DNA from: Heterodera schachtii | Lineage: Eukaryota > Nematoda > Chromadorea > Rhabditida > Heteroderidae | NCBI GenBank assembly: GCA_023374025.1 | Contig: SIJG01000001.1 | Span: 4,238,616-4,302,615 of the forward strand | DNA: 64,000 nucleotides | Direction: 5' to 3' | Shown: one piece after another, positions 35,907 to 47,489 of the stretch | Layout of the letters: every line of letters begins with the position of its first letter | How positions within the stretch are numbered: the first letter of the stretch is position 1 | Made by a program: the position numbers and the translations under genes | The notes under the pieces: model-generated | Seen by the model: the letters and a program-made list of their open reading frames with translations, nothing else | Told to the model about the DNA's origin: nothing | The model's database searches: none

Positions 35907-36088
35907 ACCGTATTTGCTCTAATTATCCCCCATGGGGGATTATTTTTCAAACTCCTCGTAGACTGGGGGATAATTGGAGATTGGGGGATTATCATAGAGG
36001 GATTATTCTTCAAACGCCTCCTAGACTGGGGGATAATTGGAGATTGGGGGATTAATGGAGATTGGGGGATAATTAGAGCAAATACGGT
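35907..36088. mobile_element. 182-bp element with ~26-bp perfect TIRs
   Basis: accgtatttgctctaattatcccccatg on the left is matched by the complement of tgggggataattagagcaaatacggt on the right. The interior repeats gggggataattggagatt and contains two copies of caaac-t/g-cctc-g/c-tagactggggg. U3 has the uninterrupted sequence ccaattaattgac at this point. It lies in intron 3 of U1. Confidence 0.9.
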
Positions 36089-37099
36089 AATTGACTAATT
36101 TAATTGAAATTAAAATTTATTATTTGCTCGCTAAACCACGTACCATATGGTCATTCGGTGGATTTTCTTAATGCTTTTTTGAAATGGAATGCTATCCATC
36201 GGCGCCACTTCCATTACATCACGCCAATTACTTCCTCTGCGCACTTTGAGTACGGCACCGGTGCCGTCATTCGCGCGTCGAATAACCATATAAGAAAATG
36301 TGAAATTGGGGACCCTTAAGCAATATTTCGATTAATTTTTCTTGGATTTAATAATTATGCCCTTTTCCTGACCAGTTGATCCTCGAAAAATGACTGTCCA
36401 CCAACCCATTGAACCGTTTGCTGAGCCGTGCCATCAGGAGGCCAAGTTCGGCACGGCCCAAGAATTCAAAAACATCGAACCAAATGTCGTTGCAAATAAA
36501 CCTAAATTTTGGCCTACATTTTTAAATTAGAATTATGTTTTTTTTAATAAATAGTATTTCATTTTAGGCATTTCGAGATTGAGCAAACTTAGGCCGCCAC
36601 AGTTAGTAAAATTGTAAAATTTTCATATTTTCCAAATGAATTCTGGTGCATTCGAAATTTGGACATGATCAAATTTCTCCCATTTTCAATTACAATTGCT
36701 GGATTATTCTGCTGATCGACCTAATTGCATTGAATTACGCTTTTTGATCAATCATTTAAAATTGATCAGCGATAAATTCAGTGATAATGTGATTTCATTA
36801 AAACATTTTTTATCAAAGTTTTGACCCCCCGGCAGTGATTAAGCTTTACAAATTGGTCAATTATCTCACCTTTGTCTTTGCGTTAAGCTCAATGCCTTTT
36901 CGATCACTGATCTGATATTTTCCTTTGTCTGATCATCAAATTTTTTCCAATTAATGCGCAAATCAAAAAGCATTAATTTATCTTCGTCAATTTGACTATC
37001 CATTTAAATGCTTTTAAAAATACAACCTATAAAAAATATTACCTTTTTAATGAATATTAAATAAATAAAAAACTCAAAAAAATCGGATGGACAAAAAAT

Positions 37100-37430
37100 C
37101 TCTTTTTTATTAAATAAATATATAAATTGTTAAAAAAGAAGTGACGCCATATGCGCAACAGAAAATGACTTTTGCCCTTTTGCTATTGTTGGGCAAACCT
37201 TCGCCGTTTTCCCCGACATTTTCCCCCGAGGCGTTTCGCCGATTCATTAAAAATGACATAATAATGGCCACTTTTAATGGATGGGATGGAAAATTGGAGA
37301 TAATGGTGAAGAAAAGAACGGACGATGGGCAAGGGAATGACACCAAAAAAATAAATAAAACAAAAATTTGGGGCATTTTGGCGGACGCGGGCCGACTGAG
37401 CGCCACACACTGAGCACCAAATTGCAATTG
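37100..37430. repeat. Dispersed repeat upstream of the U genes
   Basis: aatggatgggatggaaaattggagataatgg, gaacggacgatgggcaaggg and ggcggacgcgggccgactgagcgcc recur at 41525-41690 and 47860-48000. Diverged copies lie outside the duplications at about 26815-26880 (reverse), 52185-52310 and 53010-53070. Minus-strand frames of about 70-105 codons through it (PQIFVLFIFLVSFP) are open in some copies only. Confidence 0.65.
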
Positions 37431-38159
37431 CTTTTTTTCATAACTTTATCAATTTTTAATAAATTTATTCACAATATTCGAGAAAATTTTGCTAAAAGTA
37501 TATATTTTTTAGAAATTTTCCGCTTTTAGCGTCGAAAAGGCCAACTTAGCTGATGGGAGCCGTCCTAATAGGTGTTTTTGAAAAAAAAATTCCGAAAATT
37601 TGGACACAAAATATGGACTTAAATGCCAAAATTGGACAAATATGGAAAATATGAGTGTAGAAATCCATGCTAAACGATTCAAACCAAGCTAAAAACATGG
37701 TTTTCATGCGTTTCAGGGCTCCCACATCCCAGGAAAAATATGGATTTTCCATATAATTTTATGCCTAATAAGCACACTTAACTTTTATCACCTATCCGAG
37801 CGGTGCAATAGAAAATCCGTTATTATATAGCAATTAATTAATAACAGAATACTTGCTAACTATGTACTAACTACAGTATGTTTTAAATGGCAGTCCGATT
37901 GTACTTTTTATATAGCTATTTTTATTGAATATTTAAGCTAAATATAAGTTTTTTTTGATTTAAAAAATAAAAAAAAAATTTTGCCCCCAAAAAATTATTA
38001 AATTTTTTTATAGAAGAATCGTGTTTCGACATTTGCGCCTTCCGCCGAGCCTCTACTCCTTTTGATTTCTTACAAAACCAAAAATATACAAAATTCAATT
38101 CAAATTGAGCCGCAGGGAACAAAATATTTAATCCAAAACCTCAACATATTAACATCGAT

Positions 38160-41100
38160 TCATTCGAGATCAACATAATGTTTGTCGTTCAGTTTAAATA
38201 TGAAAGTATCGTAGTATAATACTGGCGGGACGTTATCATTAAATGTTTTTATGGCATTTGGCCAGTCCCAACTAATTTGGTTCCTAATTAATATCCAACG
38301 TTCGCACTCTGCCCAAAGCTTCAGCAATTCTTGCGTCTTCTCATTCACAATGGCGAAACTTTGCCCACAACCATAGTAAGTGTTAAGGCTTTCATCTTCT
38401 GAGCGATAATTTTGCTTTAGTACAATGACAAAATAATTGGCCGGCGATGTGTCATTGATGAATTTCTGAATGATTTCATTGTTTAAAGAAATTAATACAA
38501 TATTTATTTTAAAAATAGAATTATTTATTAATTGAATAATTTTTCAGTGAATTTTGGCTTCAACTTTTTTTCTTTATTCATTTTCTGTTTGTCTTTTCGC
38601 TTTAAATAAAGTTATATTTGGCTAAGGAAAAGACACAAAAGACTTTATTACCATAATTCAATTAAAATCTGCAATTTTTCGTACTCGTTTTTCCGGGTTT
38701 TGTGCTCTTGGATTTGGCCATCCCTTCTTTCCCCCCGTTCCCATATTTGACCGGAGATCCCCCAAACCGCCTGCTGTAACCCTAGCGTTCCATAATCCGT
38801 TAATGCCCCGTTTCGGTGAGTGCCCTCCCCTCCACCTCCTTCAGTTGCTTGATGCTTTCGGTGGCATCCAACTCGGAGCACCAGTCAAAATAAAATTTGG
38901 GGCGACTGTCCGCTCGCGGCAAATGAAGCCAATTAAACAGTGCCACATTTGTTTGATGAAAGACATCATCAACAACAGCATAAGGCATTAGCTGATGAGT
39001 GCACGAAATGAAGCGAAGCTCAGCACAATCCAACAGAGAGACGGGAAAATCATTCAAAGCGTAGGGCGGATTTTGAGGAGGATTTGAAATTGAAGTATTT
39101 GACATTTGAGGACACTGTTTTTTAGGGACAAACTGACATTTTGGACATTAGCCCCTGACATTTGAAAATATTTTTAAAAAGTACCAAACTGTTGGACAAT
39201 CCGAATCCAACAAAAATGTTTTTAAGTTCGATCTCCATTGATGGCCATTGGTTAAAACTGGCGAAATTTCAAATTTGCTGAATTGGAATTTAAATTTTTT
39301 GCGGGAAAGGTTCCCGTATGATTAATCCCGCATTTTCATAAAAACTTAAGGTTGGGTCATTTTGTCTGGTGAGTGAAAGCTGAAACTATTATACCCACGA
39401 ATGCCAATAATTCTATGTGGCGTTGGTCATTTAGCAATTAGTTGATTGGCAAAAAACTTAAGTTCGATTCCATTGGTTAAAATTGGAGACTGGAAATTTC
39501 AAATTTGCGAATTCCGCTGCGGAATTGGAAGGCAAAATGGTTTTCCCAATGGACAAATGGATTTGGTCTATATGTTAATGAAAATATTTCAAAAGTTTCG
39601 GTATTTGTGAGGTCCGGCATATGATAGAGGGAAAATTCATATTAATTTAAATTTTCTTTAAAGCATTTAATGTCGTTGTTTCCCAAAATGTCGGGTCCTC
39701 AAATGTCAAAACTCAAATCTCGGGATGCCATTCCAAGAAGTAAAGAAGTTGCATTCAGACATTGGCCTGTAAAAAGCATTTTTATGAGAGTGAAGACAAC
39801 GTTTTTGGTTAAAAACGAACCTTTTTAGCCTGAATTTGGCTCTAATAATACAATTTAAAACATATTTTACATAATTAGGGGTTTAATTAACATGAATTTT
39901 TTGTGTCTTTTTTTTTGAATTGTTGTGCCTAATGCCCGGTATTCATCATCTTCAGCAGAAATTACTGAACAAAATTCATCAGTGATACACTTCCTAGGAG
40001 CTTTGAAATCTAAAAATGCATCTCTAAACAAAATTCTTCATGCAATTAATTTTTCATGGTAATTTTTATTTATTTTTATCGAAAAAAATTCGTTAATTTT
40101 TGCATTTAATTACCTTTGTATTCGCTCTCTCTTTTTTTTAATTACGCTTACATTAGTGGCCAAATTTTTTTTATGATGACATCCCAACTCTTCTGCTGAT
40201 CAATTGGAGTGCGCACCTCAAAATGAGTGTGCGATTTAAACGCATGTTTAATGCCGCGCAAAAAATTGAGCACTGAGCGGTCAATGTAACTGAACGCGGG
40301 GGTTGGCGTGGGACAATTAAAATTCAAATTTGTTGTTTGCCCGTTAGACAAAACGTACCAAATGGTCATGTCGTGGATTTTCTTAATGCTTTTTTGAAAT
40401 GGAATGCTGTCCATCGGCGCCAGTTCCATTCCATGGCTATCGCTTTCTCTGCTCACTTTGAGTACGGCACTGGTGCCATCCTTCGCGCGTTCAATAACCA
40501 TATCATTAAATGTTAAATGAGGGACCCTTAAAAGCAATATTTCGAAATTATTCTTAAATTTAAATATTTATGCCCATTCCCTGACAATGTCATCGAAAAG
40601 TGACTGTCCACCAACGCATTGAACCGTTTGCTGAGCCGTGCCATCAGAAGGCCGAGTTCGGCACGGCCGAAGAACTCAAAAATATTGAACCAAATTTTGT
40701 TGCAAATAAACCTAAATTTTAGCATACATTTTTAAATCAGAATTATGTTTTTTAATATATATTTTTCATTTTAGGCATTTAAAGATTGAGCAATCACGTT
40801 TAGGCCAGCACAATTAGTAAAATTGTCAAATTTTCATATTTTCCAAATGAATTTTCAGGTGCATTTGAAATTTGGACAGGATCAAATTTCTCCCATTTTC
40901 AATTATAATTGCTGGATTATTCTGCTGATCGACCTAATTGCATTGAATTACGCTTTTTGATCAATCATTTAAAATTGATCAGCGATAAATTCAGTGATAA
41001 TGTGATTTCATTAAAACATTTTTTATCAAAGTTTTGACCCCCCGGCAGTGATTAAGCTTTACAAATTGGTCAATTATCTCACCTTTGTCTTTGCGTCGAG

Positions 41101-41216
41101 CTCAATGCCTTTTCAATCACTGATCTGATACTTTCCTTTGTCTGATCATCAAATTTTTTCCAATTAATGCGCAAATCAAAAAGCATTAATTTATCTTCGT
41201 CAATTTGACTATCCAT
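38160..41216 (-). pseudogene. F-box-like gene U2 (break in exon 5)
   Basis: Exons at 41216-41083, 40711-40586, 40526-40359, 40289-40152, 39766 to about 39720, 39132-38836 and 38465-38160. Exons 1-4 and 7 are fully open: MDSQIDEDKLMLFDLRINWK, CNKIWFNIFEFFGRAELGLL, LTFNDMVIERAKDGTSAVLK, YIDRSVLNFLRGIKHAF, NEKTQELLKLWAECERW. Exon 5 lacks one base of U1/U3 (tttgag-ttttgac versus tttgagtgtttgac). Exon 6 has the same extra base near its 5' end as U1. Intron 3 is only 69 bases and could be retained without a stop, giving 129 codons in one frame. This copy lacks the tRNA-like, TIR and GC-rich inserts and so shows the ancestral layout. Confidence 0.7.
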
Positions 41217-42597
41217 TTAAATGCTTTTAAAAATACAACCTATAAAAAATATTACCTTTTTAATGAATATTAAATAAATAAAAAACTCAAAAAAATCGGA
41301 TGGACAAAAAATCTCTTTTTTATTAAATAAATATATAAATTGTTAAAAAAGAAGTGACGCCATATGCGCAACAGAAAATGACTTTTGCCCTTCTGTTGTT
41401 GGGCAAACCTTCACCGTTTTGCCATGGCCCAATTAATTCTCTCCCTCTCTTTCATTTCCCCCGAGGCGATTAATTCTCTCTCCGTCCTCCGACATTTTCC
41501 CCCGAGGCGTTTCGCCGATTCATTAAAAATGACATAATAATGGCCACTTTTAATGGATGGGATGGAAAATTGGAGATAATGGTGAAGAAAAGAACGGACG
41601 ATGGGTAAGGGAATGACACCAAAAAAATAAATAAAACAAAAATTTGGGGCATTTTGGCGGACATGGGCTGACTGAGCGCCATACATTAAGTACCAAAATC
41701 ACTACTCGCCATTTTATGTCATTTTTTTGAGTCGGATAAACGCCTCGGGGGAAAATGTCGGGGAAAACGGCGAAGGTTTGCCCAACAACAGCAAAAGGGC
41801 AAAAGTCATTTTCTGTTGCGCGTATGGCGTCACTTCTTTTTTAATTAATATTTATTTTAATAAAAAAGAAGATTTATTGTTCATCGGATTTCTTTGAGTT
41901 TTATTTATTTAATAATCAATTTTTAAAAAGCATTTAAATGGATAGTCAAATTGACGAAGACAAATTAATGCTTTTTGATTTGCGCATTAATTGGAAAAAA
42001 TTTGATGATCAGACAAAGGAAAGTATCAGATCATTGATCGAAAAGGCATTGAGCTTGACGCAAAGACAAAGGTGAGATAATTGACCAATTGTAAAGCATT
42101 AATCACCGCCGGGGGGGGGTTAAAACTTTGATAAGCAAATGTTTTAATGAAATCACATTATCACTGAATTTATCGCTGATCAATTTTAAATGATTGATCA
42201 AAAAGCTGATTTAAAAAAGTATGCCAAAATTTAGGTTTATTTGCAACGACATTTGGTTCGATGTTTTTGAGTTCTTCGGCCGTGCCGAACTCGGCCTTCT
42301 GCTGATGGCACGACTCAGCAAACGGTTCAATGCGTTGGTGGACAGTCACATTTCGATGACATTGTCAGGAAATGGGCGCCACAAAATATTAAATTCAAGA
42401 AAATTAATTGAAAATTTTTGCTTAAGGGTCCCTCATTTGACATTTGATTATGCGATGATTCTTCGCGCGGAGGACGACACCGGTGCCATACTCAAAGTGC
42501 GGCGAAAAGGAAGTAATTGGCGTGATTGAATGGAAGTGGTGTCAATTGATAGCATTCCATTTTGGAAAAGCATTAAGAAAATCCATAAAATTGCCAT
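41083..42597. repeat. Inverted duplication centred near 41600
   Basis: 41440 leftwards and 41745 rightwards are inverted copies (gaagtgacgccata-t/c-gcgcaacagaaaatgac, gggcaaacctt, then the MDSQID exon on opposite strands). The arms run about 850 bases. The right arm ends at about 42597, where it switches to exon 3 of the orphan gene. Confidence 0.8.
41938..42530 (+). pseudogene. U4: inverted 5' half of an F-box-like gene
   Basis: Exons 41938-42071 (MDSQIDEDKLMLFDLRINWK), 42235-42363 (FICNDIWFDVFEFFGRAELG) and from 42427 (VPHLTFDYAMILRAEDDTGA). In exon 3 a TGA at 42527 replaces the GTA of U1 (cgtgat-tga-atggaa). The sense strand continues as family sequence (SIPFWKSIKKIHKIAI) until about 42597, then becomes the intron/exon 3 of the orphan gene. 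It is the only plus-strand family member here and lacks all later exons. Confidence 0.8.
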
Positions 42598-42790
42598 TTC
42601 TTCTTTCTTTTTTGCTTTTTTAGAGTTTCTTCCGTTGTCGTGGTGCAAAACCTCCCCGTTACATCGCAAAGTTCCTGCATGGTGTTGTTGCCAAAGATGT
42701 AAGTGAATTTTCTATCACAAAGGGCGGATATTCTCTGAGCCTGGACTCGTGCGTGAAAGCTGAAAGAAAGTTGACAATTGATAAGTCCAG
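42598..42790 (+). pseudogene. Truncated exon 3 of the orphan gene, fused to U4
   Basis: tttcttttttgcttttttag plus the exon start matches 32950 onward. Compared with 32969-33244 it has three extra bases (gttgtcgtgg), other small changes and a deletion of about 125 bases that joins GTGAAAGCTGA to AAGTTGAC. Confidence 0.8.
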
Positions 42791-43321
42791 CAAGGACGGA
42801 TGATGCGTATTTAATTGACAAATGACCCGTTTAAATATGACTGCATATTCCAAATGATTTTAATTTATTTTCAAGAATTACAAAAAACAAATTATTTGAT
42901 AAATGTGGTTTTTCGCTTTCACATAATCTGTTTGTTTGTTTTTTGGTTTTTCCTAATTAATTTTTACGTCTCTTTAATTAGCCTTGAAGCGATAAGTGAA
43001 AAGCAGAGGCCTTTCTTTTAGGACTGATTAAGCGCACTTTTCGCCATTTCACAAAAAATTTTCATTTTAACACATCCCTCTGTGCAACCAAATTGTCGCC
43101 GTAAAAAATAAACTAATTAAAAGTTTTATATTTGTTTCCTAGAAATTTTTTTTCAAAAAATTTGATTCGAACGGAAATGAAATGTAATGAGGATTACCTA
43201 ACTTGACAACCAAAAACAAAAAATGTTACATTCTCTTCAAATTGTATACCACCCAGAGATGCATTCGAATTTCTGATATTGGATGTATATGACCTAAGTA
43301 CTGAAATTTTTGTATTAAATT

Positions 43322-43400
43322 AGGGCTCGAGCCCCGCCCCCGTCACCCCCGCCGGGGTCGGAAATTTTGGTCCATAAAAGCCGGCCCATAAATATGTCCA
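43322..43400. mobile_element. Solo end of the C-rich TIR element
   Basis: tagggctcgagccccgcccccg matches the left terminus of the element at 43982. No right end is found before 43500, so this is a fragment. Confidence 0.55.
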
Positions 43401-43524
43401 CAATATAATCCAAACTTATTTGACCCGACCTCCATCACTTTTGATTATCTTATAAAATTCAATTCAAATTGAGCCGCGGTGAACAGAATATTTAAGCCAA
43501 CATTGCTCAATTATTATCATTGAT

Positions 43525-46500
43525 TCATTCGAGATCAACATGCTTGTCGGTCCTCAGTGCAATTATGAATTCAGACCGGTTGGCATCTGATGTGTTTGTG
43601 CCATTCTGCCAGTCCCAACTAATTTGATTCCGAATTAATGTCCAACACCAGACCCGTGCAAAAAGTTTCAGCAATTCTTGCGTCTTCTCATTCACAATGG
43701 CGAAACTTTCCCCACAACCATCGTAAGTGTTAAGGCTTTCATCTTCTGAGCGATAATTTTTCTTTGGCACATTGACAAAGTAATTGGCCGGCGATGTGTC
43801 ATTGATGAATTTCTGAATGATTTCATTGATTAATATAGTAGGCGGTGATTCTTAGGGTTGAAATCCCCCCCCCCCCAATTTAGGGACCTAAATAGCGGCA
43901 AAAAATGCGATTAGTAGCCAAAAAATAGAATGATTTTTTCAGTGAATTTTGGCTTCAACATTTTTTCTTTATTCATTTTCTTAGGGTTCGAGCCCCGCCC
44001 CCGTCCCCGGGGACGGGACAGGTTTTTGGGGCTCACCCCCGTCCCCGTGATTCAGACCCCCGCATCCCCCGCCCCCGCGACCTTCACCCCCGCGGGGGCG
44101 CGGGGGTGAAAAATACACCCCTGAGAATGACATATTCGTGGATAAAAGGCAAATAATTTATAAATTTTGAATTTTTTTATCCATTTGACAAATTTTATGA
44201 AATAAAGTGAATTTTATTTTCATTTTCCAAAATATTTGTGGTTTAGTGGTTAGTGCTTCATCATTAACAGTCCTTTTTGTTATGAGTTCGACACCGGCTG
44301 ACATTTTCTTTTTATTTTTTTTTCCAATTAATACAGGGTTTTTCTTTATGTTCTTATTTCTAAGAAATGTTCTAATTTGTGGTAATGCATTATTTTCAAC
44401 TAAAAGAGGAAAATTTCTGAAAAATTTGGCTAATTTCTAGCAAAATTCACATATTTTTAAAGAAAAATTTTCCCGGCGGCGCCTACCGGCACCACCGGGC
44501 CTCTCTCATCGCGCATTCACCAAGTTTTTTGGAAGAATGTGCCGAAAAAATTGTTAAAAATCTGGTTTAGTGATCCCGAATGCACTGAATTTTACGATTT
44601 GCTTATTTCCTCCCCAAAAGAACGAATAAATTGTAAAAATATTTGAAGCAATTTTGCAACTCTGGATTAATAGACAAAAATACCCATAAAAATTGACTAT
44701 TTTTGGCATATTTGTAATCCCTAAATTTGGTCATTTTTTAGACAAAATCTGTGCAATTATACCAAAAAGAATTAAATCGAGGCGATATATCGAATAAAGG
44801 AATGTGGAGCCAAACACATCATTCAAAAAAAAAAAAAATTAATTTTTGTGAAATTTTTTGGAGCTAATTAAACGCAAACCCCCGCCCCCGTCACCGGGGG
44901 CGAGTCATTTGGTCACCCCCGTCCCCGCCCCCGCGACTCTAACCCCCGCAATCCCCCGCCCCCGTGAAAAGCCACCCCCGCCCACGGGGCTCGAACCCTA
45001 CATTTTCTGTTTCTTTTCGCTTTAAATAAAGTTATATAATTCAATTAAAATCTGCAATTTTTCGTACCCGTTTCTCCTGCTCTTGGATTTGGCCATCCTT
45101 TCTTTCCCCCCGTTCCCATATTTGACCGGAGATCCCCCAAACCGCCTGCTGTAACCCTAGCGTTCCATAATCCGTTAATGCCCCGTTTCGGTGAGTGCCC
45201 TCCCCTCCACCTCCTTCAGTTGCTTGATGCTTTCGGTGGCATCCAACTCGGAGCACCAGTGGAAATATTTGGGGCGGCCGTCCGCGCGCGGCAAATGAAG
45301 CCAATTAAACAGTGCCACATTTGTTTGATGAAAGACATTATCAACAACAGCATAAGGCATTAGCTGATGAGCGCACGTAATTATGCGAAGCTCAAAATCA
45401 GCACAATCTAACAGAGAGACGGGGAAATCATTCAGAGGGTAGTACGGATTTTGAGGATTAAAATTGACATTTGAGGACACAATTTTTTGGGACAAACTGA
45501 CATTTCCCGACTTATTTATGATAGATACAGAAATACATTAAAAATAATCTTTCTTCACTATTAGAATCAAAAGGTTTTCCCAATGGACAAATGGATTTGG
45601 TCTATGCAATGAAAATATTTCAAAAGTTACGGTATTTTTGAGGTCCGGCATACGATAGGACGTGAGAGGGAAAATTCATATTAATTTAAAATTTTCTTTA
45701 AAGCATTTTAATGTCAATGTTTCCCAAAATGTCGGGTCCTCAAATGTCAAACACTCAAATTTCGGGACGCCATGAGTATAAAAGTTGCATTCAGACGTTG
45801 GCCTGTAAAAAGCATTTTTATGAGAGTGAAGATGAAGACAACGTTTTTGGTTCAAAAACGAACCTTTTTAGTCGAATTTGGCTCTAATAAACAATTGAAA
45901 ACATATTTTAATTAATTAGGGGTTTAATTAGCATAAACTTTTTGTGTAAAAGAATTGGAAAATTATCAGAAAATTCTACATACCAATTAATTTTTCGTGG
46001 TAATTTTTTTATATTTTTTTATCAAAAAATTTCATAAAATTTTGCATTTAATTGCTTTTGTGTTCTCTCTCTTTTTTTTAATTACGCTTACATTAGTGGC
46101 CAAATTTTTTTGATGATGACGTCCCAACTTTTCTGCTGATCAATTGAAGTGCGCACCTCAAAAGAAGCGCACGAGTCAAACGCATGTTTAATGCCGCGCA
46201 AAAAATTGAGCACTGAGCGATCAATGTAACTGAACGGATTAGCTATGCTTTAATGACCATAACCATATTATGAAGATTGCTGGGCAATTAGGGGGATAAT
46301 TAGACCCGTCTAATTAAGAAAGGGCGGATGTGCCTTGGTAGCTCATTTGTCAATGGTAAAGCTGCGAGTGGACGAGTGGGGTTGATTTCCACACACCGCC
46401 GAGGCCTTACATTTTACCATATTTCTTATTGTGTAGGTGTAATTTTATAAACTACGGTAGACACATTAAAAGGGGATGCTAATTGTTCGACATTTAACAC

Positions 46501-47489
46501 AAATTGAGGTTGGGCGGCGGACCCATTCCAATTAATTGACTAATTTAATTGAAATTAAAATTTGTTATTTGCTCGTTAAACCACTTACCGTATGGTCATT
46601 TCACGGATTTTTTTAATGCTTTTTTGAAATGAAATGCTGTCCATCGGCGCCACTTCCATTTCATTTTCGTCAAACACAATTTTTTTTTTGCGTACTTTGA
46701 GTAAGGCACCGGTGCCGTCCTGCGCGCGTCGAATAACCGCATCATCAAATGTCAAATGGGGGACCCTTAACCAATATTTCGATTAATTATTATTAAATTT
46801 AAATATTTATGCCCTTTTCCTGACAATGTCATCGAAAAATGACTGTCCACCAACGCATTGAACCGTTTGCTGAGCCGTGCCATCAGAAGGCCGAGTTCGG
46901 CACGGCCGAAGAACTCAAAAACATCAAACCAAATGTCGTTGCAAATAAACCTAAATTTTGGCATACATTTTTAAATATCCCCAAAAATGCAATTAGAATT
47001 ATAGGTTTAATAAATATATTATTACATTTTAGTCATTTTAAATTCAAAATTCCCATTTGACGGAGCGTCCGTCACATTCTGCCGGATTTTTTAAAGGGTT
47101 TCAAAAACAGTTTACCTCAGTTAATCAAGCCGCAATGGTTAGTAAAACTTCCAGATTTTCATATTTTTCCCAAATGAATTTCTGGTCCATTTTAAATAAT
47201 CAATTGCATTGAATGTCGCTTTCTGATCAATCATTTAAAATTGTTCAGAGATAAACAAATGCAGTGAGTGATAAAGTGATTCCATTAAAACATTTGCTTA
47301 TCAATTTTGACCCCCCGGCGGTGATTAAGCTTTACAAATTGGTCAATTAGCTCACCTTTGTCTTTGCGTCGAACTCAATGCCTTCTCAATCACTGATCTG
47401 ATACTTTCCTTTGTCTGATCATCAAATTTTTTCCAATTAATGCGCAAATCAAAAAGCATTAATTTGTCTTCGTCAATTTGACTGTCCAT
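43525..47489 (-). CDS. F-box-like gene U3 (intact, 398 residues)
   Basis: Seven exons: 47489-47356, 46950-46825, 46765-46589, 46229-46092, 45802-45755, 45496-45211 and 43812-43525. They sum to 1197 bases with every junction in phase. The N-terminus is MDSQIDEDKLMLFDLRINWK; residues about 46-75 give the F-box-like opening (ICNDIWFDVFEFFG, LLMARLSKRFNALVD). Then VPHLTFDDAVIRRAQDGTGA; RYIDRSVLNFLRG and SWDVIIKKIWPL; PLNDFPVSLLDCADFEL; NVALFNWLHLPRADGRPK; KFINDTSPANYFVNVPKK; NEKTQELLKL and LIRNQISWDWQ near the end. F-box proteins link substrates to SCF ubiquitin ligases; here the F-box match is by resemblance only. Apparent starts at MPKFRF in exon 2 are read-through of the acceptor. The last intron contains a 1019-bp element. 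As the only unbroken member it is the likely functional gene. Confidence 0.85.
43982..45000. mobile_element. 1019-bp TIR element with 8-bp target duplication
   Basis: It starts tagggttcgagccccgcccc and ends ggggctcgaaccct-a as inverted repeats, and is flanked by cattttct at 43974-43981 and 45001-45008. U2 has the empty site once (38579-38586). C-rich subterminal blocks (cccccgcccccg) lie at both ends; the centre contains a tRNA-like head and the SINE-like body shared with 14930-15230. No transposase frame. An 8-bp duplication and TAG ends suggest a hAT-like non-autonomous element. Confidence 0.93.
44234..44312 (+). ncRNA. tRNA-derived SINE head inside the TIR element
   Basis: tggtttagtggttag (A box) and gagttcgacaccgg (B box), followed by a body with aatacagggtttttctttatgttc as at 15040. 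Compare 14942-15012. Confidence 0.65.
46331..46405 (+). ncRNA. tRNA-like sequence in intron of U3
   Basis: Identical over its 74 bases to the copy at 35712, including the paired ends gccttgg and ccgaggc, and in the same intron of the paralogue. Confidence 0.5.

Larger units (their letters stand above)
33716..37003 (-). pseudogene. F-box-like gene U1 (frame breaks in late exons)
   Basis: Exons at 37003-36870, 36501-36374, 36314-36144, 35602-35465, 35177 to about 35130, 34581-34288 and 33995-33716. Exon 1 encodes MDSQIDEDKLMLFDLRINWK and joins QRQ-R|FICNDIWFDVFEF in exon 2. Later exons carry TYIDRSVLNFLRG and IDQQKSWDVIIKKIWPL; DFPVSLLDCAELRF and WLHLPRADGHPK; and NEKTQELLTL with LIRNQISWDW. 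Exon 6 has one base more than U3 near 34570. Exon 7 has one extra base near 33893 (ttcgtacatt versus ttcgccatt), which cuts the frame at FVHYE. Intron 3 is enlarged by a tRNA-like insert and a 182-bp TIR element. Function as in the other copies: putative F-box-type adaptor. Confidence 0.7.

Noticed and set aside
40528..42529. MPKFRF/MLKFRF as start of the U genes
   Set aside because: Those codons are the intron 3' end (aaaatttag) read through; MDSQID exons upstream join in phase.
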